64,000 nucleotides of DNA from Algoriphagus resistens (GTDB taxonomy: Bacteria; Bacteroidota; Bacteroidia; Cytophagales; Cyclobacteriaceae), in the NCBI RefSeq assembly GCF_001442615.1, contig NZ_LMXN01000001.1, positions 1-64,000 on the forward strand, in the 5' to 3' direction. The position numbers and the translations under genes are program-made. Below, in pieces: positions 8,826-18,419 of this stretch. The notes under the pieces are model-generated. The model did not search any database. It saw only the letters and a list, made by a program, of their open reading frames with translations, and was not told where the DNA came from. Numbering within the stretch: the stretch's first letter is position 1; each line of letters begins with the position of its first letter.

Positions 8826-10724
8826 CTACTTTTTTATATCACCCATTCTCACTCCTAAGGTCAATTCCAAAGAAATTTCCTGGCCGATTTCCGCTTCGAT
8901 CTCTTTTCTGATTTCTTGAAAATCCTGCTCATCCAGAGCCGATTCTGAGAGTATTGTCACAGATAATTTAAGAGGTTGCATCTGAACTACTTTGACTTCC
9001 CTGAGTAAACCATGTGGGATTTCTTTTCCACTGAGATCCTGGATGATCTTGTTTTCTGCCACCATTTTATGGAAACTCAAGCCAAGCGGCAAAGCGATGG
9101 CGATCAGGATTCCTAAGCTGATCAGCAAACCTCTTTTGGCAAGACGAAATGGACTGAATCCGAGCATTAGGAAAGTCAGTGAAGCTGCCATTACGATTCC
9201 TGCCAGGTTGGTCCCCAATAAAAGCATTGCTCCGCTAAATACATTCCAATCTGTCCATCCAATGCCGATTCCTGCGACTGCAAGAGGAGGGACTAACGCT
9301 ACAGAAATGGCGACTCCTGCCAGTGTTTTGGATATTTCTTCTTTGGAATAAGCATATGCGCCGGCGATTCCCGAGGCAATCGCAATTCCTAAGTCTAAAA
9401 GATTGGGACGAATACGGGCAGTTATCTGATCATTGAGCGCCTCAAGAGGTGTGATTATGGAAATCAGAATGGAGAAAAACAAACCGATTACAATTCCCCA
9501 AAATATGGTGATCATGCTGTTTTTGATCAGTAGGCTATCCTGACGGAGTGCGCCCATTGCCAAAGAAATAATCGGACCCATGAGCGGTGCCAAAATCATT
9601 GCCCCAATCACCACCGGAGCTGAATCACCAAATAAACCAAAAGTGGCAATCATGGTGGACAAAGCCATCAAAACCAAATAAGTCGAATTGGTTTGCGCAT
9701 TTTGCCTTAACATGGAAAAAAGTTCCCTGAACTCTTCCGAAGTAGCGTGCCGCACCCATGGCAAATAGGAATGAAGTAACTCTTCCTTTAGCTTTCCAGT
9801 CGGTAGGGATTTTGCATTAATTTCCGCAGGACCGTCTTGCTCTTCCGCTTCGATTATGGATGCTCCGGGAAGCAGTTTGATTTTCTCCTCAACAAGGTTG
9901 ATAATGAGTTCTTTTTCCTCGTACTCTTCGGCGTCGAGCGCAAATTGTATATTTCCTGAGGATGAAATCACCACTTCGCTGGTCGATATATAGCCGACGA
10001 ATCGTGGAAGAGCCCCACCTTTTATAGGGAAAAATAGATTTTGAAGTCCAAACTGAATGAGAGAAAAAAGACTTTTGGGTGCCAATATGAGTAAATGGAC
10101 CCGTCCATCATCGAGTCCTGATTTTTGGATTACCCGCCGGAAAATCAAGTTGCTTTCACAGTGGGCCACAGCCAGAATGCCCATAGCAGCAGTTTCTATT
10201 ACTTTCTCCTCTTCGCTACTATTCTTGTATTTAATGGTAAAGGACTTGAGTTTTACTCTTCTGAAGAGTTTGAGTAGCTGCGAAAATCGGATTTTTACTC
10301 CCTCTAAGAAATTGCTGGCAGAATTAGTATACAGAATACTCAATGAGGTTCCGATGACCAAGGAGTTAAAAGCGACTTGCCCGTTCACCTGCATCAGGTC
10401 TGTTTCAGGGATTTCTCCGGCTTTTTGTATTTCCTCCCAAGCTTTTTCAAAGTTTGAATTTATGCCAAATCCTTTCCGCCCCTGTTCCATTTTAGGATGA
10501 GGAAGCAATCCTACGTTGACTTCGTTTTCTTTTAGCTTCTCAAAAAGCTCTTTTAGCAGAAAATCAGGCAGTGAACAGGCTAACCAATCATGAGAAGAGT
10601 ACTCACTTAAGTCAAGTTTTGCAAAGGAAATGTGATTCTCAGGCTTTGGGTCAAGCCTTCCAAGTAGTTCATCTAACTTTTCCTGCTCCGTTTCTGGATC
10701 ATATACAAAAGTAATTTTTTTCAT
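8826..10724 (-). CDS. Lipid-kinase-like domain fused to DUF389 membrane protein
   Basis: 632 aa. Residues 1 to about 300 look like a diacylglycerol/sphingosine kinase (DAGK/YegS) fold: VNVGLLPHPKMEQGRKGFGI where these enzymes have a PlGtgNdfA-type loop, VNGQVAFNSLVIGTSLS, then ESNLIFRRVI and GLDDGRVHLLIL, matching the C-terminal P.a.ldDG.l.v block. The ATP-binding GGDGT loop is absent; the aligned stretch reads ACSLPDFL, so kinase activity is doubtful. Residues about 330-560 are a DUF389 (TIGR00341) hydrophobic domain with six or more membrane segments: STMIATFGLFGDSAPVVIGA and MILAPLMGPIISLAMGALRQ. A soluble tail follows. The AGE-epimerase gene lies 26 bases upstream on the same strand, so the two may be co-transcribed. 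Confidence 0.8.
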   Translation of the reverse strand: MKKITFVYDPETEQEKLDELLGRLDPKPENHISFAKLDLSEYSSHDWLACSLPDFLLKELFEKLKENEVNVGLLPHPKMEQGRKGFGINSNFEKAWEEIQKAGEIPETDLMQVNGQVAFNSLVIGTSLSILYTNSASNFLEGVKIRFSQLLKLFRRVKLKSFTIKYKNSSEEEKVIETAAMGILAVAHCESNLIFRRVIQKSGLDDGRVHLLILAPKSLFSLIQFGLQNLFFPIKGGALPRFVGYISTSEVVISSSGNIQFALDAEEYEEKELIINLVEEKIKLLPGASIIEAEEQDGPAEINAKSLPTGKLKEELLHSYLPWVRHATSEEFRELFSMLRQNAQTNSTYLVLMALSTMIATFGLFGDSAPVVIGAMILAPLMGPIISLAMGALRQDSLLIKNSMITIFWGIVIGLFFSILISIITPLEALNDQITARIRPNLLDLGIAIASGIAGAYAYSKEEISKTLAGVAISVALVPPLAVAGIGIGWTDWNVFSGAMLLLGTNLAGIVMAASLTFLMLGFSPFRLAKRGLLISLGILIAIALPLGLSFHKMVAENKIIQDLSGKEIPHGLLREVKVVQMQPLKLSVTILSESALDEQDFQEIRKEIEAEIGQEISLELTLGVRMGDIKK

Positions 10725-10750
10725 GCAAGGCTTTTAAAATGCTACTCAAT

Positions 10751-12100
10751 TCATTCACTATGCTCGCTCATTCCTCTCAATCGCTCTATGCAGTGATCCA
10801 GAGATCTGTAATGGTGGTAAATCCCCTTCCAGATATTTCCCTTACCGACGGTTTTTAGCTCGGGTTGTTTGTCGAGGCCTCCGGAAAACCAGTCTCCATT
10901 TTCATGATCGATCAGATAGGTATCGGAATAATTCCAAAGCTTTTCAAACTTACTATAATAATCATGTGGATCATCGGGATAGAGTTCCTCCATCAGCAAA
11001 AGTGCATTCATTCCTTCGGCTTGTGCCCACCAGTTTTTGGTATCATGGGTGATTCGAAAACCCTTCTTAAAATAATATCCTTCGTCATAAAAACCTCCTA
11101 CATTTTCATCCCAGCCATTTTCCAACGCATGGTCTATCATTTTTTTTGCTATCTGATATGTTCTCGTGTCATTTTTCCGGCCTAAAACTTCCGATGCTTC
11201 TATCATCAGAAACCCTGTTTCCACATCGTGACCAAAAGAGACGTGGTCTAGGTTATGATGTGCCAAAATCACTTCTTCTGTGGAATCGACGAAAGTCACA
11301 GGCTTCCAATCTGGGTAAAGAAAGAGCGTCAAGTATCCTTTTTCAGTCACGATTTGATCTCTGATCAAAAGCAGCATTTCTTCCAGCCGATCTTTGACCA
11401 GCGGGTCTGGCCAGACTTGATACAATGCTGTGAATGCCTCCAGTAAATGAATGGAACTGTTTTGATCTTTGTAACCTAGATCAGAGGTCGAAGGAGTTTC
11501 TAACGGTCGGGAAATAGGAGTGCCGTCTGGCTCCAAATGCTGATAATATCCTCCATTTATTGAGTCGTGGGCATGGGTGTCCAGCCAATAAAAAGCTTCT
11601 TTTGCGAGTTTTAAGACAGATTCATCTTGCGAAGCATCATAATATGCAGCCAAAGCAAAGATTCCAAAAGCATTCCCATAGGCAGTTTTCATTGGATCAC
11701 CGATCTGGTTTCCCTGTTTGTCGACTAGCCAAAAGAAACCGCCGTTTTTGGTGTCCCACATTTTGTCTCTGAGAAATTCAAAACCATGCTGTGCGCCGGA
11801 TTCGAAATAAGCTGTTTCAGGATACTTTAGTGAAGCTTTAGCATTGGTCCAAAGGTGGCGTGACTGGGTTACGATCATTTTTTCCTGCTTTTCGCCAGGT
11901 TTGAAATCGTACGTGAAATTACTCAGAAATCCTCCATCCACCGTGTCTATCGAGAGGGGATACCACTTGTCTAGAACCTCTGTTTTGAGATGCTCTTCCA
12001 TTTGATCGGCGAGAATTCCTTTTGGATTTTTTTCCTTTTCAGGAGAATGGCAAGCAAAGAAAAATAGCGATAGAATAAACCAGAAGTTTTTCAAAGTCAT
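10751..12100 (-). CDS. N-acylglucosamine/cellobiose 2-epimerase (AGE) family lipoprotein
   Basis: 449 aa. The N-terminus is a lipoprotein signal (FILSLFFFAC-HS), so the enzyme is likely anchored in an envelope membrane. The rest is an (alpha/alpha)6 barrel of the AGE superfamily, which interconverts epimers at C2 of sugars or isomerises mannose: RHLWTNAKASLKYPET, NGGFFWLVDKQGN, LLEAFTALYQVWPD, the His-containing HNLDHVSFGHDVETGFL, and HDTKNWWAQAEGMNALL; the C-terminal HYRSLDHCIERL holds another conserved His. The spacing of these histidines fits cellobiose/mannobiose 2-epimerases and AGE isomerases; the exact sugar is not decidable. Most known members are cytosolic, so the lipobox is notable. 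Confidence 0.88.
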   Translation of the reverse strand: MTLKNFWFILSLFFFACHSPEKEKNPKGILADQMEEHLKTEVLDKWYPLSIDTVDGGFLSNFTYDFKPGEKQEKMIVTQSRHLWTNAKASLKYPETAYFESGAQHGFEFLRDKMWDTKNGGFFWLVDKQGNQIGDPMKTAYGNAFGIFALAAYYDASQDESVLKLAKEAFYWLDTHAHDSINGGYYQHLEPDGTPISRPLETPSTSDLGYKDQNSSIHLLEAFTALYQVWPDPLVKDRLEEMLLLIRDQIVTEKGYLTLFLYPDWKPVTFVDSTEEVILAHHNLDHVSFGHDVETGFLMIEASEVLGRKNDTRTYQIAKKMIDHALENGWDENVGGFYDEGYYFKKGFRITHDTKNWWAQAEGMNALLLMEELYPDDPHDYYSKFEKLWNYSDTYLIDHENGDWFSGGLDKQPELKTVGKGNIWKGIYHHYRSLDHCIERLRGMSEHSE

Positions 12101-12286
12101 ATTTTTTGAGCTGTTAGAAAATAAAAATCATTTATTGAAAAGAGACTAAACCCCTCTGTGATGGTTCAGGGAGACTTCAGTTTTTTTGATTGATCCTGAG
12201 GATAGCAGATTCAGAGAAGTTGAAATTACTTTGAGTGATCCTTTTGAGTTTGATGTCCTTTTGTTTTCTAAATAGAACAATTGATC

Positions 12287-14404
12287 TCACTCCGCAATCA
12301 GTTCTTTTAAGATTTCAATAGCTGCTTCTGACAGAACTGTCCCAGGACCGAATACTGCAAATACCCCAGCATCTTTAAGAAACTGATAATCCTTAGTGGG
12401 AATCACTCCCCCCGCTACTACCATGATATCAGGTCTCCCTAATGTTTTCAAAGCTTCAATTAACTTCGGGACAAGGGTCCTGTGCCCTGCGGCCAATGAA
12501 GAAGCACCTACAATATGTACATCATTTTCGATGGCCTGCTTCGCAACTTCTTCCGGGGTTTGGAAAAGCGGTCCTATATCCACATCAAAACCCATATCCG
12601 CAAAACCTGTTGCGATGATTTTTGCACCACGGTCATGCCCGTCCTGGCCCATTTTGGCAACCATAATTCTAGGTCGACGACCTTCTAGTTCAGTAAATTT
12701 GTCTGAAAGGGCAATAGCTTCCTTAAATGAATCCTGATTTTTCACTTCTGCTGCATATACACCGGTGATAGATTTTGTTTGAGCTTGATGACGGCCAAAA
12801 GCATCTTCCATAGCATCTGATATTTCTCCCAAAGTAGCTCTTTTTCGTGCTGCATCTATAGCTAGTTCAAGTAGATTTCCCTCTCCTGATTTCGCAGCTT
12901 GAGTAAGTGATTTTAGACTTGTTTCTACTTCCTTCTGATTTCTGGAATCTTTCACTTTTTTCAGTCTGGTAATTTGGGATTCCCGAACTGCATCATTATC
13001 TACATCCCGAACTTCAATTTCGGATTCCTCATCCACCTGATAGCGATTTACTCCGACAATAATATCTCTGCCGCTATCGATTCGAGCTTGTTTCTTGGCG
13101 GCAGCTTCTTCGATCCTAAGCTTTGGCAGCCCTGCTTCTATTGCTTTAGCCATTCCTCCCAGTTCTTCCACTTCTTCGATCAACGCCCAAGCTCGCCGCA
13201 CCAATTGATCAGTCAAAAACTCAACATAATGAGAGCCACCCCAGGGATCAACCACATTGGTAATCCCGGTTTCTTCTTGCAGAATCAGCTGCGTATTTCT
13301 GGCAATCCTAGCAGAAAAATCTGTAGGTAAGGCAATCGCTTCATCCAGAGAATTGGTATGCAAAGATTGGGTGCCCCCCATCACAGCAGCAAGTGCTTCG
13401 ATGGCAGTCCGGGTTACGTTATTATAAGGATCTTGTTCGGTAAGTGACCAGCCAGATGTTTGGCAGTGTGTGCGAAGTGCGAGTGACTTGTCAGATTTGG
13501 GATTGAATTGACTGACGATCTTGGCCCAGAGCAATCGACCTGCCCTCATTTTGGCAATTTCCATAAAGTAGTTCATCCCGATAGCCCAGAAAAATGAAAG
13601 TCTGGGCGCAAAATCATCGATATCCAGACCAACTTTTACCCCCGTCCTCAGGTATTCCAGGCCATCTGCAAGCGTATAGGCCAGTTCAAGATCTGCTGTA
13701 GCTCCTGCTTCCTGCATGTGATAGCCTGAGATAGAAATGGAGTTGAACTTCGGCATGCGCCCAGAAGTGAATTTGAAGATGTCCGCAATGATCCGCATAG
13801 AAGGCTGCGGTGGATATATATAAGTGTTTCGCACCATAAATTCCTTCAAAATATCATTCTGTATCGTGCCGCTGAGTTGCTCAGGTTGTACTCCCTGCTC
13901 TTCGGCAGCGACGATGTAAAAAGCTAGAATTGGAATTACTGCACCATTCATCGTCATGGAAACCGACATTTGATCCAGTGGGATTTGGTCAAAAAGCAGT
14001 TTCATGTCCTCGACAGAATCGATCGCTACACCGGCTTTCCCTACATCACCGACCACCCTAGGATGATCAGAATCATATCCTCTGTGTGTTGCCAAGTCAA
14101 ATGCCACTGAAAGTCCTTTCTGCCCTCCTGCCAGGTTCTTTCTGTAGAAAGCATTGGACTCCTCAGCGGTTGAAAATCCTGCGTACTGGCGGATAGTCCA
14201 GGGCCGCATGCGATACATGGTACTGTAAGGTCCCCGCAAAAAAGGAGGAATTCCCGCAGCATAATTCACATGAGGTAATTTTTTGGTCAGTTCATCAAAA
14301 AATGCAGGAATGGAAATCTGCTCAGGAGACTCCCAATTTGTCTGGTCTTCTATTTTGGAAATTTGAATTTTTGATGTTTTCCAATTTTTCAGATCTGGTC
14401 TCAT
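12287..14404 (-). CDS. mutB: Methylmalonyl-CoA mutase, large (catalytic) subunit
   Basis: 705 aa, adenosylcobalamin-dependent interconversion of succinyl-CoA and (R)-methylmalonyl-CoA. The N-terminal TIM barrel shows [46 protein letters not shown] and [13 protein letters not shown]. The C-terminal B12 domain starts near residue 575 with [10 protein letters not shown], where His590 in DxHxxG is the lower cobalt ligand, and continues with [12 protein letters not shown] and GGVIP. The ATG overlaps the mutA stop by four bases (ATGA), so the subunits are translationally coupled. Confidence 0.97.
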   Translation of the reverse strand: MRPDLKNWKTSKIQISKIEDQTNWESPEQISIPAFFDELTKKLPHVNYAAGIPPFLRGPYSTMYRMRPWTIRQYAGFSTAEESNAFYRKNLAGGQKGLSVAFDLATHRGYDSDHPRVVGDVGKAGVAIDSVEDMKLLFDQIPLDQMSVSMTMNGAVIPILAFYIVAAEEQGVQPEQLSGTIQNDILKEFMVRNTYIYPPQPSMRIIADIFKFTSGRMPKFNSISISGYHMQEAGATADLELAYTLADGLEYLRTGVKVGLDIDDFAPRLSFFWAIGMNYFMEIAKMRAGRLLWAKIVSQFNPKSDKSLALRTHCQTSGWSLTEQDPYNNVTRTAIEALAAVMGGTQSLHTNSLDEAIALPTDFSARIARNTQLILQEETGITNVVDPWGGSHYVEFLTDQLVRRAWALIEEVEELGGMAKAIEAGLPKLRIEEAAAKKQARIDSGRDIIVGVNRYQVDEESEIEVRDVDNDAVRESQITRLKKVKDSRNQKEVETSLKSLTQAAKSGEGNLLELAIDAARKRATLGEISDAMEDAFGRHQAQTKSITGVYAAEVKNQDSFKEAIALSDKFTELEGRRPRIMVAKMGQDGHDRGAKIIATGFADMGFDVDIGPLFQTPEEVAKQAIENDVHIVGASSLAAGHRTLVPKLIEALKTLGRPDIMVVAGGVIPTKDYQFLKDAGVFAVFGPGTVLSEAAIEILKELIAE

Positions 14405-15807
14405 GTGATGCTCAGATAATTTTGTTCTACAAAGTATGACGCCCGACTGGGAAGCAATTGATAGTCTTTCTCGATCAGAGGAACGAAGGGAAGGTGATTT
14501 TCCAGTTTGCCTTTTGCGAGGTATTTATTTGCACCAACTTTTATTTTGGAATCAGCCAAAACCTGCTTTTGAATAGTTTCGCGTGAACGTCGAATTTCTT
14601 CATGTAGTTTACGGTTTTCAAAGCATTTTAGCCAGCCTCCATTTTCTTCCAAATTCTGAAGTCCTTCTATCACTGACTTTTCGATTTCTTTCTGGAGGGT
14701 TTGCAGGTAAAATGATCCTGCCGCAGGATCCATTACTTTGTCCAGGTAGCTTTCTTCTTTGAGAATTGATGCAATATTCCTGGCGATTCTCTTTTCCACT
14801 GACGAGGCATTTTTTCCTGCAGCAGGCTTTACCCAAAGTGAATTTCCTCCTCCAAGTATTCCGGCCATGACCTCGTAGGTCTGTCTGATGAGATTGGTGT
14901 TTTTATCTAAAAGTGATTTGCTCCACGTGCTGGTGGAAGTGATGATATGAATATCTTCCATGTTTAGATTTACTCCATAATTACCTGCCAACTCTACAAT
15001 TAGCTTACGCAACGCTTTTATTTTGGCGATTTCTGCAAAATGTGAGTCGCCTACAGCAGTATGAAAAGCCAGATTCTCAAAAATCTGGGTAGGGGATATA
15101 GCTTTTTTGGAAAGTCCATCTATCAACTCGACTACCTCCCCTAATCCATATATCAGCTCTTGGATTCCTGTTCCTCCGGTAGTTGCGTAGCGTGATAAAT
15201 CCATGGTCAAGGGGTAATAATCTGTAAATTCTTTGAAGTCATTTATTGCTTTTGCTGCTTGATCAACCCCCAGATCAAAGTTTTTTCCGCTGCGAAATAG
15301 CTCATCGCATGGATTCCATAAGATTGACCCATGAAGCATATTTGGCTTAAGATGAATCGAATGAATCCAGTCTTCTATCAAAAGGAAAAACTGCCCCGTA
15401 TCCCCAGTAGGCAAAATGTTGGTTGATATGAATTCTGTGTGAACTGCATTCAAAACCTTGTTTAGATTTTCACTTCCTTCTAGATGAATCACAATTCCAT
15501 CTGCTCCATTTTGCAGCGCATGCAGAATTTCCTCATTGGCTGATTTATCATCTTCGGGAAAAACAGAGACTAGGTTTGTCCAGATTCTTGGAGATATTTC
15601 TGGAATAATCGATTTTGGATGAAATTTGTATCCAGCTGCAGTTCCTTCCAAGTCTTCAGAGGTATAGAATGGCTGAATTTTGATTTTGTCCCAACATATG
15701 GAAGTCAGTGATTCATCAAAATCTTTTCCTTTTAGATCCTTTTTCACCTGGTTAATCCATTCTTTTTTGCTGGAAAAGGGGAACGTATAGAAGTCCTGAT
15801 CTGTCAT
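14401..15807 (-). CDS. mutA: Methylmalonyl-CoA mutase, small subunit
   Basis: 468 aa, partner of MutB in the heterodimer. It keeps the TIM-barrel part of the mutase fold ([53 protein letters not shown], then [18 protein letters not shown]) but stops before any B12-binding domain; no DxHxxG is present. It is shorter than the roughly 640-residue small subunit of Propionibacterium, which retains a degenerate B12-like domain, and so is an example of the trimmed form. It is first in the mutA-mutB operon and divergent from dnaA. Confidence 0.93.
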   Translation of the reverse strand: MTDQDFYTFPFSSKKEWINQVKKDLKGKDFDESLTSICWDKIKIQPFYTSEDLEGTAAGYKFHPKSIIPEISPRIWTNLVSVFPEDDKSANEEILHALQNGADGIVIHLEGSENLNKVLNAVHTEFISTNILPTGDTGQFFLLIEDWIHSIHLKPNMLHGSILWNPCDELFRSGKNFDLGVDQAAKAINDFKEFTDYYPLTMDLSRYATTGGTGIQELIYGLGEVVELIDGLSKKAISPTQIFENLAFHTAVGDSHFAEIAKIKALRKLIVELAGNYGVNLNMEDIHIITSTSTWSKSLLDKNTNLIRQTYEVMAGILGGGNSLWVKPAAGKNASSVEKRIARNIASILKEESYLDKVMDPAAGSFYLQTLQKEIEKSVIEGLQNLEENGGWLKCFENRKLHEEIRRSRETIQKQVLADSKIKVGANKYLAKGKLENHLPFVPLIEKDYQLLPSRASYFVEQNYLSIT

Positions 15808-16159
15808 AGGTTGGGTTGAAATTTTTCTGAATCCAAGTTTCTTCGAATAATAGTCGTATTTCTACAAATTAATTATAGCTCAAATGGGACGTTATCAAAA
15901 TTAGGGAATTGAAAAGTAAATAAAGAGTCAAATTGCTTCCCTTTACTATTTCTATTTAATTCAAGATTCTTTCAAGCAACTGAAAACTAGAATAGTTACT
16001 TATTAAGGCGAAATAGGAGCCTAATCGGCTTTACTATGAATTCCTCAAACTGAAATGTATTTTATCTCCAAATTTACTTTGGTCGGAAAAGTTGAATTGT
16101 TTAAAAACTCAAATTTTCAAGAAGAATTTCATTTTTTATTTAGGTTAATTTTCTCCAAA
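15808..16159. other. Divergent spacer between mutA and dnaA
   Basis: About 350 AT-rich bases that must carry the mutA promoter on the minus strand. I searched for DnaA boxes of the TTATCCACA type on both strands and saw none, so there is no support for a replication origin here. No ORF. Confidence 0.5.
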
Positions 16160-16192
16160 TTTGACACCCTTGCACCTACCGCAAGATCTTTG
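16160..16192 (+). promoter_or_regulatory. Candidate dnaA promoter
   Basis: TTTG (16160-16163), 21 bases, then GATCTTTG (16185-16192), seven of eight matches to TAnnTTTG counting the free positions. It ends 20 bases before the dnaA ATG. Confidence 0.45.
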
Positions 16193-16212
16193 TTTTTCAG
16201 AAATCTTCTCTA

Positions 16213-17631
16213 ATGAGTTCAGAAGCTAGCGCCGTTTGGAATGAATGTTTACGTGTTATCGAACAGCACGTCAATGAGCAGAGCTTTTCAACTTGGTTTA
16301 AGCCAATTAATCCCGTCAAACTTGAAGGTACTTCTCTGACCATTCAGGTGCCGAGTCAATTCTTCTATGAATGGCTGGAGGACAATTATGTGCAAGAATT
16401 GAAATTAGCCATCAAAACTACTTTGGGGCAAAGCGGGAGATTGGAATACGCTGTGGTGGTAGATAGGGGAAACTCTTCGAACCAGCCTTATGTAGTTTCA
16501 TTTCCACAGGGAAATACAGGGAATAAGAAATCCCAAACACCTGTAGAGCCAGATAAAACTCCCTTTGAGATGAAGTCGCTCAATGCGGAAGCATTAACAA
16601 ACAGCAACCTCAATCCGACGTATACTTTTACCACTTATATAGAAGGGGATTGTAACAGACTGGCTAGATCAGCTGGTTTTGCGGTGGCCACAAAGCCCGG
16701 TATCACTTCCTTTAACCCACTGATGGTGTATGGAGGAGTAGGCTTGGGAAAAACCCATTTGGTTCAGGCGATTGGAAATGAGATCAAAAACGGCCCTGAG
16801 GATAAATTTGTGCTCTATGTGTCTTCTGAGAAATTTGTGAACCAATTTATGGATTCCATCAAGGATGGGAACGTAAAAAGCTTCACTAATTTTTATATGC
16901 AAGTGGATGTGTTGATTATTGATGACATTCAATTTTTGGCAGGAAAGGATAGAACACAGGAAATGTTTTTCCATATTTTTAATCACCTTCATCAAAGCAA
17001 GAAGCAGATCATTATGACCTCAGACTGTCCACCAAGGGATCTGAAAGGCTTAGAGGAGCGATTGCTTTCCCGATTCAAATGGGGACTGACTGCAGATTTG
17101 CAAATGCCTGATTTTGAGACCAGAGTAGCTATTATCCGCAGAAAAATGCAGTCAGAGGGGATAATTATTCCGGACGATGTGGTGGAATACCTTGCATATA
17201 CTGTGGACACTAACGTACGTGAACTGGAAGGGATTCTTATTTCACTTATTGCGCATGCCTCATTGAGCCGTGTGGAGATCAGCCTTGAGCTGGCCAAAAC
17301 CGTGATGAAAAATATCATCAAGGACATCGAGACGGAAGTTGGAGTTGACTTTATCCAGAAGACTGTTTCAGAATATTATGGAATAGCGCTTGATGATCTG
17401 AAAGCAAAAACTCGTAAAAAGGAAATAGTAACTGCGCGCCAGGTTGCTATGTATTTTTGTAAGGAATTTACCAATCACTCGTTGAAGTCGATCGGTTATC
17501 ATTTTGGTGGAAGAGATCATTCGACTGTAATCCATGCTGTCCAGACAGTAAATGATATCATGGAGACAGATAGTTCTTTCCGGAATGCCGTACTGGAACT
17601 GAAGAAAAAATTTAAGATGAGATCTTATTAA
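16213..17631 (+). CDS. dnaA: Chromosomal replication initiator protein DnaA
   Basis: 472 aa. Domain I (about 1-85) starts with VWNECLRVIEQHVNEQSFSTW; a variable linker follows; the AAA+ domain has Walker A GGVGLGKT at 174-181, Walker B VLIIDDIQFLAGK, sensor LLSRFKWGL and EGIIIPDDVVEYLA; domain IV ends with the DNA-binding signature GGRDHSTVIHAV. It binds DnaA boxes and opens oriC. In many bacteria dnaA lies beside the origin and dnaN; neither is seen here, as often in Bacteroidota. Confidence 0.98.
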   Translation: MSSEASAVWNECLRVIEQHVNEQSFSTWFKPINPVKLEGTSLTIQVPSQFFYEWLEDNYVQELKLAIKTTLGQSGRLEYAVVVDRGNSSNQPYVVSFPQGNTGNKKSQTPVEPDKTPFEMKSLNAEALTNSNLNPTYTFTTYIEGDCNRLARSAGFAVATKPGITSFNPLMVYGGVGLGKTHLVQAIGNEIKNGPEDKFVLYVSSEKFVNQFMDSIKDGNVKSFTNFYMQVDVLIIDDIQFLAGKDRTQEMFFHIFNHLHQSKKQIIMTSDCPPRDLKGLEERLLSRFKWGLTADLQMPDFETRVAIIRRKMQSEGIIIPDDVVEYLAYTVDTNVRELEGILISLIAHASLSRVEISLELAKTVMKNIIKDIETEVGVDFIQKTVSEYYGIALDDLKAKTRKKEIVTARQVAMYFCKEFTNHSLKSIGYHFGGRDHSTVIHAVQTVNDIMETDSSFRNAVLELKKKFKMRSY

Positions 17632-17717
17632 AAGAGAGAGATTTAGGTTGTAAGGCGAGATTTTAATGTTTTAGGTTGAAATTCTCGTTACAGTTTACCT
17701 GGGTTTACGATAGGGGG

Positions 17718-18134
17718 TTACTCATCCAGCTTTTTGCCCATCGTATCTTCAAATCGCTGAAGTAATCTGATATACTGTTTTTGGATGTTTCCAAGAAATT
17801 TTTCCTGTGTATCAATCTCATAGACTGGATTGTACTGGATACGGTCTATCACCATGTCTAGCCATGCTTTTCCATCATCGATTAATTCAGCATGAAATGC
17901 TTCAACGGTCAAATCCCTAGAGCCTGAAAAGGGGCCTTTTCCTATTTGTTTGAAATAATGGGTAATCACGTTCAGGGCCAGCTCATGGGTTTCCTCAAAA
18001 TGCTTCAAGAGATCCCTTGCTTGTGATTCGTTCAATTTGCCATTTTTAGAACGCTTTGCATGGTCAGTCAGATCAGCTAGTGCACTACTGAATTCTTCAA
18101 AACATTTCTCGCAGGATTTTATGACGGTTTTCAT
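17718..18134 (-). CDS. HI0074-type nucleotidyltransferase substrate-binding protein (orphan)
   Basis: 138-aa helical protein. The block HELALNVITHYFKQIGKG, then GSRDLTVEAFHAELIDDGKAWLDM, then ILxxY-type helices match the HI0074 family, the HEPN-related partner of the MNT nucleotidyltransferase HI0073. In that family the third segment normally carries RNxxxHxYd; here it reads DRIQYNPVYE, so the conserved His is gone. No MNT nucleotidyltransferase gene lies next to it (dnaA and SusD are the neighbours), so it is an orphan. The role could be a lone regulator or a decayed toxin-antitoxin half; family identity is likely, function open. Confidence 0.7.
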   Translation of the reverse strand: MKTVIKSCEKCFEEFSSALADLTDHAKRSKNGKLNESQARDLLKHFEETHELALNVITHYFKQIGKGPFSGSRDLTVEAFHAELIDDGKAWLDMVIDRIQYNPVYEIDTQEKFLGNIQKQYIRLLQRFEDTMGKKLDE

Positions 18135-18307
18135 GGGATTGCTGGTTGATCTATGAGAATTAAAATAACAAAATATGATGAATAAATTATATTGTTAAGA
18201 GATTGTTTTGAAATATAATAGTTTACTTGATTTGCTTTTCAGAATTCTCTCAAGCACCTGTTCATTGTATAAGCATAAAATCGAGTCGCCTAGTTAATAA
18301 AAAGGAA

Positions 18308-18333
18308 AAAGCCGGCCCATTAAGACCGGCTTT
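18308..18333 (-). terminator. Terminator of the susC-susD operon
   Basis: Stem AAAGCCGG/CCGGCTTT with a ten-base loop, followed on the minus strand by TT then CC and TTTTT. It lies 87 bases past the susD stop. Confidence 0.75.
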
Positions 18334-18419
18334 ATCTATATTCAGGACTAGTCAGACAACTGTTTTTATTTCTTAATACAGCTTTAGAACTATCCCATTT
18401 TTAGGTCTAAGATTTACCA

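Noticed and set aside
15808..16212. Possible replication origin near dnaA
   Set aside because: No TTATCCACA-type DnaA boxes seen on either strand and no dnaN neighbour.
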